Source: Gammaproteobacteria bacterium
GTDB lineage: Bacteria; Pseudomonadota; Gammaproteobacteria; Pseudomonadales; Halieaceae
NCBI GenBank assembly: GCA_024742415.1
Contig: JANSYN010000004.1
Span: 267,150 to 331,149, forward strand
Length of the DNA: 64,000 nt
Direction: 5' to 3'
Positions 44,137-54,503 of the stretch are shown here, piece after piece (within the stretch, counting starts at the first letter, position 1; the number at the start of each line of letters is the position of its first letter). The notes beneath the pieces are model-generated. The model saw nothing but the letters and a program-made list of their open reading frames with translations, searched no databases and was not told where the DNA came from. A program made the translations under genes and the position numbers.

Positions 44137-45327
44137 TTGGATGATCAATTCAGGCGCATAGAGCGCCTCCCGCCATATGTTTTTAACATCATCGGAGAGC
44201 TGAAGCAGCAGGCGCGCGCAGCGGGCGAGGATGTGATCGATTTCGGTATGGGTAACCCCGATCAGCCAACACCGGCGCACATTGTCGACAAGCTCATTGA
44301 GACCGCTCACCGGGGTGACACGCACCGCTATTCGCAGTCCAAGGGAATACCGCGCCTGCGCAAGGCGATCTGCGATTGGTATCTACGCCGGTATAACGTG
44401 ACGCTGGATCCGGCGACCGAAGCCATCGTTACGCTGGGTTCAAAAGAGGGTCTGGCGCACCTGGCGTTGGCGACCACGGGCCCCGGAGATGCGGTGCTCG
44501 TGCCCAACCCTTCGTATCCCATTCACCCTTACGGCTTTGTTATCTCCGGTGCTGACATTCGTCACGTTCCGATGCTCGGCGATGATGAAGCGTTTTTTGC
44601 CGAGCTTGAAAAGGGCATCCTCAATAGTTGGCCGCGGCCCAAAATGCTGGTGCTGAACTTTCCGTCCAACCCCACCGCCCAGTGTGTAGAGTTGGAGTTC
44701 TATGAGCGCGTGGTGGCCATCGCTCGCGAACACTCAATCTGGGTAATCCAGGATCTGGCCTACGCCGACCTTTGCTACGACGGCTATGTTGCTCCGTCAA
44801 TCCTGCAGGTTGATGGTGCACGTGAGGTGGCGGTTGAATTTTTCAGTATGTCCAAGAGTTACAACATGCCTGGATGGCGCGTTGGGTTCTGCTGTGGCAA
44901 CGAAGTGCTTGTGGGCGCGCTGGCGCGCATGAAGTCTTACCTTGACTACGGCATGTTCACTCCCATCCAGGTGGCTGCTATTGCTGCGCTGGAGGGCGAC
45001 CAAAGCTGTGTGGATGAAATCCGCGATATGTATTGTTCGCGCCGCGATGTCCTGTGTGAAGGGCTCAACGCCGCAGGCTGGCCAGTCACCCCGCCCAAGG
45101 CCACCATGTTCGTTTGGGCAAAAATACCTGAATGCTATGCCGCCATGGGCTGTATTGAGTTCAGCAAGAAGCTGCTGACCGAGGCCAAGGTGGCGGTGTC
45201 GCCCGGTATTGGTTTTGGTGAACACGGTGAGGGCTATGTCCGTTTTGGCCTGATTGAAAACGAACACCGCACGCGCCAGGCGATACGTAATATCAAACGC
45301 ATGATGAAAAATGACGGTTTCGCCTGA
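44137..45327 (+). CDS. alaC: Alanine transaminase AlaC (PLP-dependent aminotransferase)
   Basis: About 396 residues from TTG 44137, since the family begins [19 protein letters not shown]. It has [10 protein letters not shown], the PLP-binding region [15 protein letters not shown], the Schiff-base lysine in [16 protein letters not shown], and the C-terminal arginine in [11 protein letters not shown]. AlaC makes alanine from pyruvate and glutamate. It stands ahead of hom-thrC, which in related genomes directly follow dsbC, so alaC is an added member. Confidence 0.9.
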   Translation: MDDQFRRIERLPPYVFNIIGELKQQARAAGEDVIDFGMGNPDQPTPAHIVDKLIETAHRGDTHRYSQSKGIPRLRKAICDWYLRRYNVTLDPATEAIVTLGSKEGLAHLALATTGPGDAVLVPNPSYPIHPYGFVISGADIRHVPMLGDDEAFFAELEKGILNSWPRPKMLVLNFPSNPTAQCVELEFYERVVAIAREHSIWVIQDLAYADLCYDGYVAPSILQVDGAREVAVEFFSMSKSYNMPGWRVGFCCGNEVLVGALARMKSYLDYGMFTPIQVAAIAALEGDQSCVDEIRDMYCSRRDVLCEGLNAAGWPVTPPKATMFVWAKIPECYAAMGCIEFSKKLLTEAKVAVSPGIGFGEHGEGYVRFGLIENEHRTRQAIRNIKRMMKNDGFA

Positions 45328-45378
45328 AACGGGGTCGCACCATGAGTCGCACTATGGATCGTGCATCGATCTGCAATA

Positions 45379-46716
45379 ATGGATACTCCCGTGGAGTCAG
45401 TTAAACCTGTGAAGACAGTCAATGTAGGTATCTGTGGCCTGGGTACCGTCGGTAGTGGCACGTTCAATTTGCTGATTGAAAACGCCGCGCTTTTGGCCAA
45501 TCGCGCGCAGGCAACGTTACGCTGTAGTCATGTGGGCGCGCGCCGCGATAATCCGGCGTGCGATCTTGGCGGAGTGACCGTCAGCCGCGATATTTTCGAC
45601 GTGGTGCGCGATCCTGATGTAGACATCATTGTAGAGCTGATCGGCGGTACAACCGATGCGCTTGAACTGACCTATGCCGCGATTCGCGCGGGCAAACACG
45701 TCGTTACCGCCAACAAGGCAATGATTGCCGAGTTTGGCAACGACATATTTGCGCTCGCACGCGAGCATGGCGTCTGCGTGCGTTATGAGGCAGCGGTGGC
45801 TGGCGGTATTCCAATCATCAAGGCGCTGCGCGAAGGGCTGGCGGGCAATCGCATAGAGTGGTTGGCGGGCATTATTAATGGCACAGGCAATTTTATACTC
45901 AGTGAGATGCGCGACAAGGGTCGAGATTTTGCTGACGTGCTGGCCGAGGCGCAGGCGCTGGGTTATGCCGAAGCCGACCCGACCTTTGATGTCGAGGGTA
46001 TAGACGCTGCGCACAAACTGGCCATTCTTGCCTCCATCGCTTTTGGCATGCCCTTGCATATGAATGGGGTTTACACAGAAGGCATTACCCGGTTGCAACC
46101 GGTCGATGTGCGCTATGCTGCCGAGCTGGGCTATCGTATCAAGCATTTGGGCATAGCGCGGCGTACCGGGCAGGGTGTTGAGCTGCGTGTGCATCCAACG
46201 CTGATACCCCAGGAGCGCCTGTTGGCCAACGTCGACGGCGTGATGAACGCGGTTCTGGTCGAGGGCGATGCGGTAGGACCCACCCTGTACTATGGCGCTG
46301 GAGCCGGTGCACAGCCCACGGCCTCGGCGGTGGTGGCCGACCTGGTCGACCTGGCACGGCATATCAGTGTAGGGCAAAGCGATCGTGTGCCGGCGCTGGG
46401 TGTAGCAGACGCCGCTGTTGAGAGCTTGCCACTGGTGCCTATGGAACAGGTAGAGACCATCTGGTACCTGCGCATTCAGGCACAGGACAAGCCGGGCGTA
46501 ATGTCGCAGGTCGCCAATATACTGAGTGCGCGTGACATCAGCATTGAAAGCCTGATCCAGAAAGCACCGCGTCCCGGACAAAGCCATGTCGCTGTTGTTG
46601 TATTGACCAATCTCGCGTTGCAGTCAAATATGGACTCTGCGGTGCAGGCGCTTGAGGCGCTCGATACAATACACGGCGACATCATTCGTTTACGCGCCGA
46701 AACACTCGACGGGTAA
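45379..46716 (+). CDS. hom: Homoserine dehydrogenase
   Basis: A 445-residue protein from ATG 45379. The NAD(P) loop is VGICGLGTVGSGT, the substrate region is VTANKAMIAEFG and EAAVAGGIPIIKALREGL, and the catalytic LAEAQALGYAEADPTFDVEG is present. A C-terminal ACT domain lies at about 350-430 (VMSQVANILSARDISIESL), suggesting threonine feedback control. It converts aspartate semialdehyde to homoserine and is followed by thrC in the same operon. Confidence 0.97.
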   Translation: MDTPVESVKPVKTVNVGICGLGTVGSGTFNLLIENAALLANRAQATLRCSHVGARRDNPACDLGGVTVSRDIFDVVRDPDVDIIVELIGGTTDALELTYAAIRAGKHVVTANKAMIAEFGNDIFALAREHGVCVRYEAAVAGGIPIIKALREGLAGNRIEWLAGIINGTGNFILSEMRDKGRDFADVLAEAQALGYAEADPTFDVEGIDAAHKLAILASIAFGMPLHMNGVYTEGITRLQPVDVRYAAELGYRIKHLGIARRTGQGVELRVHPTLIPQERLLANVDGVMNAVLVEGDAVGPTLYYGAGAGAQPTASAVVADLVDLARHISVGQSDRVPALGVADAAVESLPLVPMEQVETIWYLRIQAQDKPGVMSQVANILSARDISIESLIQKAPRPGQSHVAVVVLTNLALQSNMDSAVQALEALDTIHGDIIRLRAETLDG

Positions 46717-46740
46717 GCCCAATACAGGGTTAACACAGCA

Positions 46741-48138
46741 GTGAAATATATCAGTACACGTGGCAGCGCCCCGGCCCTGAACTTCGAGGATGTGCTGCTT
46801 ACCGGCCTGGCATCTGACGGCGGCCTTTATGTACCTGAGACACTGCCCGTGTTCAGCCAGGCAGAAATCGCCGACATGGCTTCCATGAACTATGTGGAGC
46901 TGGCCGAGCGCATTGTTGCGCCCTTTGTTGACGACTGCATTGCGCAAGATGATCTGCGCACCATCTTGCAGGCAACGTATGCCGAGTTTCGTCATGATGC
47001 GGTTGCCCCGCTGACCCAGGTGGCGCACAACCAGTGGGTGCTGGAACTGTTCCACGGGCCAACACTGGCGTTCAAGGATTTTGCGCTGCAATTGCTGGGC
47101 CGCTTGCTGGACTACGTGCTGGAGCGCAAGCATCGCAAGGTCGCCATTATGGGCGCGACCTCAGGAGATACCGGTTCGGCGGCAATTGAAGGGTGCCGAC
47201 ACTGCGACAACATCGATATCTTTATTCTCCATCCTTACCAACGGGTCTCCGATGTGCAGCGCCGCCAAATGACGACCGTCGTTGGCGACAACATCCATAA
47301 CCTCGCTGTGCAGGGCAATTTTGATGATTGTCAGGCGATGGTCAAAGCCAGTTTCAACGATAAGGCGTTCCTGCCTGAAGGGCGCTCGCTGGTCGCCGTC
47401 AACTCGATCAACTGGGCGCGCATCATGGCGCAGATTGTTTACTATTTTTATGCCGCTGTAGCTCTGGGTGCGCCCGGTCGTCCCAGCGTGTTTTCTGTGC
47501 CGACTGGCAACTTTGGCGACATTTTTGCGGGCTATCTCGCCGCGCAGATGGGCCTGCCGGTCGAGCGCCTGATTATTGCCACTAATCGCAACGACGTCCT
47601 GCATCGCGTGATGACAACCAGTACCTATGGACGCCAGGCGCTGTCGCACACACTTTCACCCAGTATGGATATCACAGTATCAAGTAATTTCGAGCGCTTG
47701 CTCTTTGACCTTTACGATCGAGACGGTGCGACGATTGCACAGATGATGCAGCGCTTTGAGACAGGTGATGTGAGCTTCAGCGACAGCGCCATGGCCAGGG
47801 CCAGGAGGCTGTTTTCCAGCCAGTGCGTCAGCGATGAGCAGACCTGCGCGCAGATCGCTTCAACCTGGGAGAACTGTGAGTACCTGCTGGACCCGCACAG
47901 TGCGATAGGTTTGAAAGCGGCCTTTGACAGCGGCCTGTCTGCGCGCTATCCGGTGATTACCCTGGCCACCGCGCACCCCGCGAAATTCCCCGACGCAATT
48001 CAGCAGGCCGGCCTGTCGCAGGCCGTCGAGTTGCCCCTGCATCTGCGAGATCTTTTTCAGCGTGAAGAGCGTTACGAAGTACTGCCGAACGAACTGGGCG
48101 CGGTACAGGCCTTTATGGCTGCCAACCTCAACGCATGA
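46741..48138 (+). CDS. thrC: Threonine synthase
   Basis: A 465-residue PLP enzyme starting with GTG 46741. The N-terminal YISTRGSAPALNFEDVLLTG and LTGLASDGGLYVPE are family marks. The PLP lysine is in GPTLAFKDFALQ, and phosphate binding is by GATSGDTGSAA. It turns O-phosphohomoserine into threonine. It follows hom by 24 bases and precedes recJ by eight, so the three are likely co-transcribed. Confidence 0.97.
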   Translation: MKYISTRGSAPALNFEDVLLTGLASDGGLYVPETLPVFSQAEIADMASMNYVELAERIVAPFVDDCIAQDDLRTILQATYAEFRHDAVAPLTQVAHNQWVLELFHGPTLAFKDFALQLLGRLLDYVLERKHRKVAIMGATSGDTGSAAIEGCRHCDNIDIFILHPYQRVSDVQRRQMTTVVGDNIHNLAVQGNFDDCQAMVKASFNDKAFLPEGRSLVAVNSINWARIMAQIVYYFYAAVALGAPGRPSVFSVPTGNFGDIFAGYLAAQMGLPVERLIIATNRNDVLHRVMTTSTYGRQALSHTLSPSMDITVSSNFERLLFDLYDRDGATIAQMMQRFETGDVSFSDSAMARARRLFSSQCVSDEQTCAQIASTWENCEYLLDPHSAIGLKAAFDSGLSARYPVITLATAHPAKFPDAIQQAGLSQAVELPLHLRDLFQREERYEVLPNELGAVQAFMAANLNA

Positions 48139-48146
48139 ACTAGCCC

Positions 48147-49880
48147 GTGCATAAAGAGATTCGTAGGCGCTCAGCCGCCACGGTGAATCTGGCCAGCGAT
48201 GAACTGCACCCCTTGCTTGCGCGCGTCTATGCACAGCGGGGTATTGTCTCGCCGCACGAACTGGATCTGCAGCTCGAGCACCTGTTGCCGCCGAATGAAC
48301 TGACTAACGCTCTGGCGGCGGCATCACTGCTCGCCGATGCCATTGCCGATGATGCGCGAATGGTAATCATCGGTGACTTTGATGCCGATGGCGCCACGAG
48401 CACGGCGCTCGCCGTAGCGGCACTGCGGGAGTTCGGTGCCCGTCATGTCGACTACCTGGTGCCGAATCGCTTCGAATACGGTTACGGATTAACCCCTGAA
48501 ATTGTCGCCCTGGCGGCAGGGGGCGCGCCGGATATTATCGTCACGGTAGATAACGGTATTTCGAGCATTGAGGGCGTCGCCGCGGCGCGTGAACTGGGCA
48601 TACGCACAGTCATCACTGATCACCACCTCGCGGGCCATGAGTTACCAGCGGCCGATGTCATTGTTAATCCCAACCAGCCCGGCTGTCAGTTTGCCAGTAA
48701 GTCACTGGCCGGTGTGGGTGTGTTGTTTTACGTGATGCTGGCCCTGCGCGCCGAACTGCGCGAGCGCAACTGGTTTGTGCACCGCGATGAGCCGACGCTT
48801 GCGCAGCACCTGGACCTCGTGGCACTGGGCACAGTGGCTGATGTCGTTCCCCTGGATCGCAATAACCGGATTCTGGTGGCCGCCGGTTTGCGTCGTATCA
48901 GGGCGGGCCAGGCACGACCGGGAATTACGGCGCTGCTGGAAGTCGCCGGGCGCGATTGCCAGCGTTTGGTGGCATCCGACCTTGGCTTCGCCGTGGGTCC
49001 GCGTATCAATGCTGCCGGACGGCTGGACGATATGTCGATTGGCATCGAGTGCCTGCTCAGCCAGGATCTGGCGACCGCCCGGGTGCATGCGCATCGACTG
49101 CACCAGTTGAACCAGGACCGGCAGGTCATTGAACGAGGGATGCAGGAAGAGGCTATGCAAATAATTGCATCAATGCCTGAGGTCGACCCTCACGATGCGC
49201 CCGTGGCGATGACGCTGTATCAACCGGGATGGCACCAGGGTGTGATCGGTATTCTGGCGTCGCGGGTCAAAGACCGCTTGCACCGCCCGACCATCGCCTT
49301 TGCAGATGGCGAAAACGGCGACATCAAGGGCTCAGCGCGCTCGATCACGGGCATCCATATCCGCGATGTTCTCGATGCCGTGGCCACGCGACATCCAGGG
49401 CTGATCACGCGATTTGGTGGTCACGCCATGGCCGCGGGGCTCACGCTGCCCCGTGATGGCTACGCGGCATTTGCGCAAGCGTTTGTGCAAGAGGTAGGAC
49501 GCCATGCCAGTGAAGTACACCTGCAAGCTGTGATCGAGTCGGACGGCGCGCTGGCTGCGCATGATCTGGAATTAGCCGTCGCCGAGCAGCTGCGTTACGC
49601 CGGACCGTGGGGACAGCACTTTCCCGAGCCGGTGTTTGATGGCCATTTCCTGGTGCTGAATCAGCGCATTGTCGCAGAGCGTCATCTCAAGCTGGTATTG
49701 CAGCTGCCTGGCGGTGGGCCCGCGCTGGACGCCATTTTCTTCAATGCTGACACCGCGCAGTGGCCCGATGAATCCGTAGGCACTGTGCACGCGGCGTTTC
49801 GCCTGGATGTGAATGAGTTTCGCGGTCGGCGGACGCTGCAACTCATGATCGATCACCTGATTCCGATACCTGCAAGCTAG
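48147..49880 (+). CDS. recJ: Single-stranded-DNA-specific exonuclease RecJ
   Basis: A 577-residue DHH-family nuclease from GTG 48147. The metal motifs are GDFDADGATS (about 71-80), TVDNGIS and TDHHLAG; DHHA1 has GPRINAAGRLDD and GGHAMAAGL near residue 425. It degrades 5' ssDNA ends in recombination and mismatch repair. The order thrC-recJ-prfB-lysS is interrupted here by the copper genes. Confidence 0.97.
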   Translation: MHKEIRRRSAATVNLASDELHPLLARVYAQRGIVSPHELDLQLEHLLPPNELTNALAAASLLADAIADDARMVIIGDFDADGATSTALAVAALREFGARHVDYLVPNRFEYGYGLTPEIVALAAGGAPDIIVTVDNGISSIEGVAAARELGIRTVITDHHLAGHELPAADVIVNPNQPGCQFASKSLAGVGVLFYVMLALRAELRERNWFVHRDEPTLAQHLDLVALGTVADVVPLDRNNRILVAAGLRRIRAGQARPGITALLEVAGRDCQRLVASDLGFAVGPRINAAGRLDDMSIGIECLLSQDLATARVHAHRLHQLNQDRQVIERGMQEEAMQIIASMPEVDPHDAPVAMTLYQPGWHQGVIGILASRVKDRLHRPTIAFADGENGDIKGSARSITGIHIRDVLDAVATRHPGLITRFGGHAMAAGLTLPRDGYAAFAQAFVQEVGRHASEVHLQAVIESDGALAAHDLELAVAEQLRYAGPWGQHFPEPVFDGHFLVLNQRIVAERHLKLVLQLPGGGPALDAIFFNADTAQWPDESVGTVHAAFRLDVNEFRGRRTLQLMIDHLIPIPAS

Positions 49881-50009
49881 CACTGGCGATCGGGCGCCTC
49901 GCGCCTGTACATACCGCTTCGCAGACACTTGCCCAGTTCCCGGCAGTCTTGTGCCAGGGACAGTCACAGGCCTCCCTGAAGCGCCAGGCCCGGCGTGTGA
50001 TGGCAGGGC

Positions 50010-50040
50010 TTGACCTTCCAGTGACTGGAAGGATTACATT
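50010..50040 (+). promoter_or_regulatory. CueR-type promoter/operator
   Basis: TTGACC (-35, 50010-50015) and TACATT (-10, 50035-50040) are 19 bases apart, the long spacer of MerR-family promoters. The spacer is a dyad, CCTTCCAGT-G-ACTGGAAGG (50014-50032), very like known CueR sites. It lies 27 bases upstream of the regulator ATG and should drive both regulator and permease. Confidence 0.9.
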
Positions 50041-50066
50041 GGCACTGTGACAGACACGAGGTGCCT

Positions 50067-50468
50067 ATGAATATCTCCGAAGCGGCCCGCCGTAGTGGGC
50101 TCAGTGCCAAAACCATTCGCTACTACGAGGAAATCGAACTGATTGCGCCCGCGGCCCGCGGCGAGAACGGCTATCGCCAGTACGACGTGAAATCGGTCGA
50201 TGAGCTGCACTTCCTGGCGCGCGCCAGAGAGGTCGGGTTTGACCTGCGCGAATGCCGTGAGCTAGTGCAGCTACTGCGCGACAGTCAGCGGCGCAGCCGG
50301 CACGCCAGGGAGCTGGTGCTGGAAAAGAGTGAACGTCTGCAGCAGCGTATCGATCAGCTGGTGGCGATGCAGCAGGTACTCGAGGATATGGCCAGTCGCT
50401 GTCATGGCGATGAAGGCCCTGACTGCGCGATTCTGGAAGACCTGGCCGCCTACACCGAGGATAAGTAA
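50067..50468 (+). CDS. cueR: CueR-like Cu(I)-responsive MerR-family regulator
   Basis: A 133-residue protein from ATG 50067. It has the MerR winged helix (MNISEAARRSGLSAKTIRYYEE, NGYRQYD), a long dimer helix at about 75-110 and a metal loop CHGDEGPDC with the two Cu(I)-binding cysteines at CueR spacing. It should activate the upstream promoter by untwisting the 19-bp spacer when Cu(I), Ag or Au is present. The stop codon overlaps the permease ATG by one base. A zinc or other metal sensor is less likely because of the CX7C loop. Confidence 0.88.
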   Translation: MNISEAARRSGLSAKTIRYYEEIELIAPAARGENGYRQYDVKSVDELHFLARAREVGFDLRECRELVQLLRDSQRRSRHARELVLEKSERLQQRIDQLVAMQQVLEDMASRCHGDEGPDCAILEDLAAYTEDK

Positions 50469-51574
50469 TGGCCGCATCGCCTGATTCCGGCCTCGATACC
50501 CGCCCTGTAGATAGCGGGGGCCATTGCTGTGCCCCTGCCGCAACGCAGCCGGAGGCCTGCTGCGAGGCCCCCGCGCGGCGTGACTGGCTGTTCATTGTCA
50601 GCTTCGCCATTGTGCTGGTGGCCTATCCCCTGGGTGCGCTGGTTGGCCACGCCCACGACTCTGCGCCAGCCGTGTTTGCCAGTGGGATCTATGAGCTGTT
50701 CAATCGTATGTGGTGGGGTATTGCCATCGGCATTGTGTTTGTCGGCATACTCTCGCGGATACCCCGCGAACTGGTAATGGCGGTGCTGGGCCGCGATGCC
50801 GGCTTCTTCGGTTTGTTTCGAGCGACGCTGGCGGGCGTTTTTCTCGATCTTTGCAGTCACGGCATTCTTGCGGTGGGTATGAAGCTGTATGAACGCGGTG
50901 CCAGTATTGGCCAGGTGATGGCGTTTTTGCTGGCAAGCCCGTGGAACTCCTTCTCATTGACGCTGATCCTGTTTGGCCTGATTGGCGTGGGTTGGACGAT
51001 GCTGTTTATTCTGCTGTCTCTGCTGATCGGCCTGGCCACCGGCGCTGTGTTTGAGATGCTGGTACGCCGCGGTCAGTTGCCTGCCAACCCCTGGGCGGCG
51101 CAACTGTCGGGTGCAGGGCCTGTGTCGGTGCAGTGGCGCGAGTTTCGCAAGAGCATGGTTTTTTCGCTCGCGGGCCTGCGCGAGGTAATGCGTGACGGCT
51201 TTATCGGCAGTCGCGTGGTCATTCGCTGGACGTTGTTCGGGCTGGTGCTGGCGGGTCTGATTCGTGCGCTGGTGCCGGAGGAGTCCTTTGCCACATGGTT
51301 TGGCGCAACGATGGGTGGCCTCTGGTTGACCCTGCTGGCCACGACGGTGATCGAGGTCTGCTCTGAAGGCTCTACGCCTATCGCAGCCGACCTGATGAAT
51401 CGCGCCGGCGCACCGGGCAACAGTTTCACTTTCCTGATGGCCGGCGTAGCGACCGATTACACCGAGGTGATGTCCATTCGTGATACCACTGCGTCCTGGA
51501 AGATTGCGCTGTTCCTGCCGCTTGTTACCGTGCCGCAGGTGATGCTTGTTGGGGCGATACTGAACCAGTTTTAG
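50468..51574 (+). CDS. SO_0444-type Cu/Zn efflux permease (DUF318/ArsP-like)
   Basis: A 368-residue membrane protein. The cytoplasmic N terminus is cysteine-rich (GHCCAPAATQPEACCEAP, residues 18-35), a likely metal catcher. About eight membrane helices follow, with conserved LDLCSHGILAVGM and LASPWNSFSLTLI in the first half and EVCSEGSTPIAADL with MAGVATDYTEVM in the second, marks of the permease family that includes ArsP. It is co-transcribed with CueR and thus is probably the copper exporter of the unit. Confidence 0.82.
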   Translation: MAASPDSGLDTRPVDSGGHCCAPAATQPEACCEAPARRDWLFIVSFAIVLVAYPLGALVGHAHDSAPAVFASGIYELFNRMWWGIAIGIVFVGILSRIPRELVMAVLGRDAGFFGLFRATLAGVFLDLCSHGILAVGMKLYERGASIGQVMAFLLASPWNSFSLTLILFGLIGVGWTMLFILLSLLIGLATGAVFEMLVRRGQLPANPWAAQLSGAGPVSVQWREFRKSMVFSLAGLREVMRDGFIGSRVVIRWTLFGLVLAGLIRALVPEESFATWFGATMGGLWLTLLATTVIEVCSEGSTPIAADLMNRAGAPGNSFTFLMAGVATDYTEVMSIRDTTASWKIALFLPLVTVPQVMLVGAILNQF

Positions 51575-51718
51575 CGCGGGGCTATTTCACTTGGCATTGC
51601 ATTCCCATGTATTGAGGTTGCATTCGCCCCGGGGCGCGTGACTTGCAGATTTTGCCCTGTTGTACAGGGGGTGGCTGGGTTAGAATTGCCCGCTTTTTAC
51701 AGGATCGGTCCGTTTACC

Positions 51719-52817
51719 ATGCTAGAAATCAACTTGCTGCTGACACAATTGAAAGACATCGACGCCCGTACCGACGTGCTCAGGGGGTATCTTTGACTTC
51801 GACCAGCGTAAAGAGCGCCTGGCAGAAGTAGAGCTTGAACTGGCCGAGCCCAGCGTCTGGGACGACCCGCAGCGCGCACAGGACCTGGGCAAGGAACGCG
51901 CATCGCTAGAGGGTATCGTGCAAACGATCCAGACCCTGTCGGCGCAAGCCGCGGATGCTCGTGACTTACTTGAGATGGCGGCCGCCGAGGATGACGAGGC
52001 CACGGCGGCGGAGATCGAAGCCGAAATAGACGCGCTCACAGCGCTGTTGGAGAAGCTCGAATTTCGCCGCATGTTCTCCGGCGAGATGGACGCCAACAAC
52101 GCGTTTCTCGATATCCAGGCCGGCTCTGGTGGCACCGAAGCGCAGGACTGGGCCGAAATGCTGCTGCGCATGTACTTGCGCTGGGGTGAGGCCAAGGGCT
52201 TCAAGACTTCACTGATTGAGGCCTCTGGTGGCGATGTCGCCGGTATCAAGAGCGCCACCATCAAGTTCGAAGGGGAGTACGCCTTCGGCTGGCTGCGCAC
52301 GGAAACCGGCGTGCATCGACTGGTGCGCAAATCCCCCTTCGATTCTGGCAATCGCCGCCATACCTCGTTTGCCTCCGTGTTTGTAGCGCCGGAAATCGAT
52401 GACGATATCGAAATCGACATCAACCCCGCAGACCTGCGTATCGATACCTACCGTGCCAGTGGTGCCGGTGGGCAGCACGTGAACAAGACCGATTCAGCGG
52501 TGCGCATCACGCATAATCCTTCCGGTGTTGTCGTGCAGTGCCAGACCGAACGTTCGCAGCATCAGAACCGCGATAACGCCATGAAACTGTTGCGCGGCAA
52601 GCTGTATGAGCTGGAAGTGCTCAAGCGCTCCGAAGAAAAACAGGCAATGGAAGACAGCAAGGCAGACATCGGCTGGGGCAGCCAGATACGTTCCTACGTG
52701 CTGGATGACTCGCGCATCAAGGATCTACGTACCAACGTTGAAACCAGTAATACGCAGGCGGTATTGGACGGCGATATAGACGCCTTCATTGAAGCCTCAC
52801 TAAAAAGCGGCTTGTGA
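51719..52817 (+). CDS. prfB: Peptide chain release factor 2 (programmed +1 frameshift)
   Basis: RF2 is read as 25 codons from ATG 51719, then a +1 shift at CTT-TGA-C (TGA at 51794-51796) into the frame that begins with GAC at 51795. Joined, the product is 365 residues, the normal length. The stop-codon motif SPF is in VRKSPFDSG and the peptidyl-transferase motif GGQ is in [13 protein letters not shown]. An AGGGGG lies just before the shift site. RF2 recognises UGA and UAA; low RF2 allows the shift, giving autoregulation. It is not a pseudogene. Confidence 0.98.
51782..51797 (+). promoter_or_regulatory. prfB +1 frameshift site
   Basis: AGGGGGTATCTTTGAC: an internal Shine-Dalgarno-like AGGGGG, the slippery CTT and the in-frame TGA followed by C (a weak stop context). 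It is the conserved RF2 autoregulation element. Confidence 0.97.
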
Positions 52818-52825
52818 GACACACT

Positions 52826-54334
52826 ATGAGTGATTCCCGACAGACTCCTGACAACGGCGCGCCAGACCCGGCAGATGAAAACAAGCTGATTGCCGAGCGC
52901 CGTGCCAAGCTGGCCGCACTGCGCGAACAGGGTAATGCGTTCCCCAACGACTTCAGGCGCACTGCCATGGCCGCAGACCTGCAGGCAACCTACGGGGAAC
53001 AAAGCAAGGAATCACTGGAAGCCGCCGGACACGAATTTGCCGTGGCAGGCCGGCTCATACGCAATCGCGGAGCCTTTTTGCTGATCCAGGACGCCAGCGC
53101 CACGGTGCAGCTCTATGTTGATCGCAAGGGTCTGCCACAGGAGACGCTGGCCGCGATCAAGGGCTGGGACCTCGGTGACATCGTCTGTGCGAGTGGTCCT
53201 TTGCACAAGTCCGGCAAGGGTGACCTCTACATCAATATGCGACAGGCGCAGCTGCTTACCAAGGCCCTGCGCCCACTGCCTGACAAGTATCATGGCCTTG
53301 CTGACCAGGAAATGCGCTACAGGCAACGCTATGTTGACCTGATTGTGAACCCCGATTCGTGCGAGGTATTTCGCATGCGCTCCAGGGTCATGCAGTTTAT
53401 TCGCGCCTACCTGGCAGACCTGGGATTCATGGAGGTAGAGACCCCCATGATGCAAACGATTCCAGGTGGCGCCACGGCGCGTCCGTTTGTGACACATCAC
53501 AATGCGTTGGACATGGATATGTTCTTGCGTGTTGCCCCGGAGCTTTACCTAAAGCGGCTGGTAGTAGGCGGCTTCGAGAAAGTGTTTGAACTGAATCGCA
53601 ACTTTCGCAACGAGGGCCTGTCGACCCGGCATAACCCCGAGTTCACCATGCTCGAATACTACTGGGCCTATGCGGATTATCACGACGCAATGGATCTGAC
53701 AGAGGATATGTTGCGCAAACTGGCGTTGGCGGTGCTGGGCTCAACAACCGTGTCATATCAGGGCAGCGATTACGACTTTTCACAACCGTTCGCGCGCATG
53801 AGCGTGTTCGACTCGATCCTGCACTTCAATCCCGGGGTCAGCGCTGCGCAGCTCGCCGACGAAGACCAGGCACGCGCCCTGGCCAGTGCGCTGGACATCC
53901 CGCTCAAGGACGGCTGGGGTCTGGGTAAGGTACAGATCGAAATATTCGAGAAAACCGTGGAGCACCGCCTGGATCAGCCCACGTTTATCACGGCGTACCC
54001 GACCGAGGTGTCGCCCCTTGCACGGCGCAATGATGACGACCCCTTCGTAACCGATCGGTTTGAGTTTTTTGTCGGCGGACGCGAGATCGCCAATGGTTTT
54101 TCAGAACTCAATGATGCAGAAGACCAGGCCGAACGCTTTCTGGCCCAGGTGGCAGAAAAAGACGCGGGCGACGACGAAGCCATGCACTACGATCACGATT
54201 ATGTGCGCGCCCTGGAGTACGGATTACCGCCCACCGCGGGGGAGGGCATCGGCATTGACCGCCTGGTCATGTTGCTGACCGATTCGCCCTCCATTCGCGA
54301 TGTCCTGCTGTTCCCTCACATGCGGCCGGAGTAG
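52826..54334 (+). CDS. lysS: Lysyl-tRNA synthetase (class II)
   Basis: About 502 residues from ATG 52826. The N-terminal OB-fold anticodon domain ([21 protein letters not shown]) is followed by the class II core: motif 1 near MEVETPMMQ, motif 2 [18 protein letters not shown], motif 3 [12 protein letters not shown]. It charges tRNA-Lys. It is coupled to prfB, the usual pair. An upstream GTG at 52814 overlapping the prfB stop is a possible alternative start. Confidence 0.98.
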   Translation: MSDSRQTPDNGAPDPADENKLIAERRAKLAALREQGNAFPNDFRRTAMAADLQATYGEQSKESLEAAGHEFAVAGRLIRNRGAFLLIQDASATVQLYVDRKGLPQETLAAIKGWDLGDIVCASGPLHKSGKGDLYINMRQAQLLTKALRPLPDKYHGLADQEMRYRQRYVDLIVNPDSCEVFRMRSRVMQFIRAYLADLGFMEVETPMMQTIPGGATARPFVTHHNALDMDMFLRVAPELYLKRLVVGGFEKVFELNRNFRNEGLSTRHNPEFTMLEYYWAYADYHDAMDLTEDMLRKLALAVLGSTTVSYQGSDYDFSQPFARMSVFDSILHFNPGVSAAQLADEDQARALASALDIPLKDGWGLGKVQIEIFEKTVEHRLDQPTFITAYPTEVSPLARRNDDDPFVTDRFEFFVGGREIANGFSELNDAEDQAERFLAQVAEKDAGDDEAMHYDHDYVRALEYGLPPTAGEGIGIDRLVMLLTDSPSIRDVLLFPHMRPE

Positions 54335-54503
54335 CCCCGGCGCGGGTGCCAGCGTCCGGCGAATGCGCTACACTGCGCTGCAGATGCTGACACTGTTGCC
54401 CACAAGTTGCTTTCCAGTTGCCGCTTTGCGCGATACCCCGCGCACTGTCTGGGTTGAGCCCGCACGCCCGGTCGCCCAGCCACCACCCGGTAGCGATGGC
54501 GCC

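Noticed and set aside
45517..46587. Long minus-strand frame of 356 codons
   Set aside because: It lies wholly antisense to the intact hom gene and results from codon bias.
51719..51796. Truncated or pseudogene prfB because of the in-frame TGA
   Set aside because: The CTT-TGA-C context with upstream AGGGGG is the conserved programmed frameshift, and the joined product has normal RF2 length.
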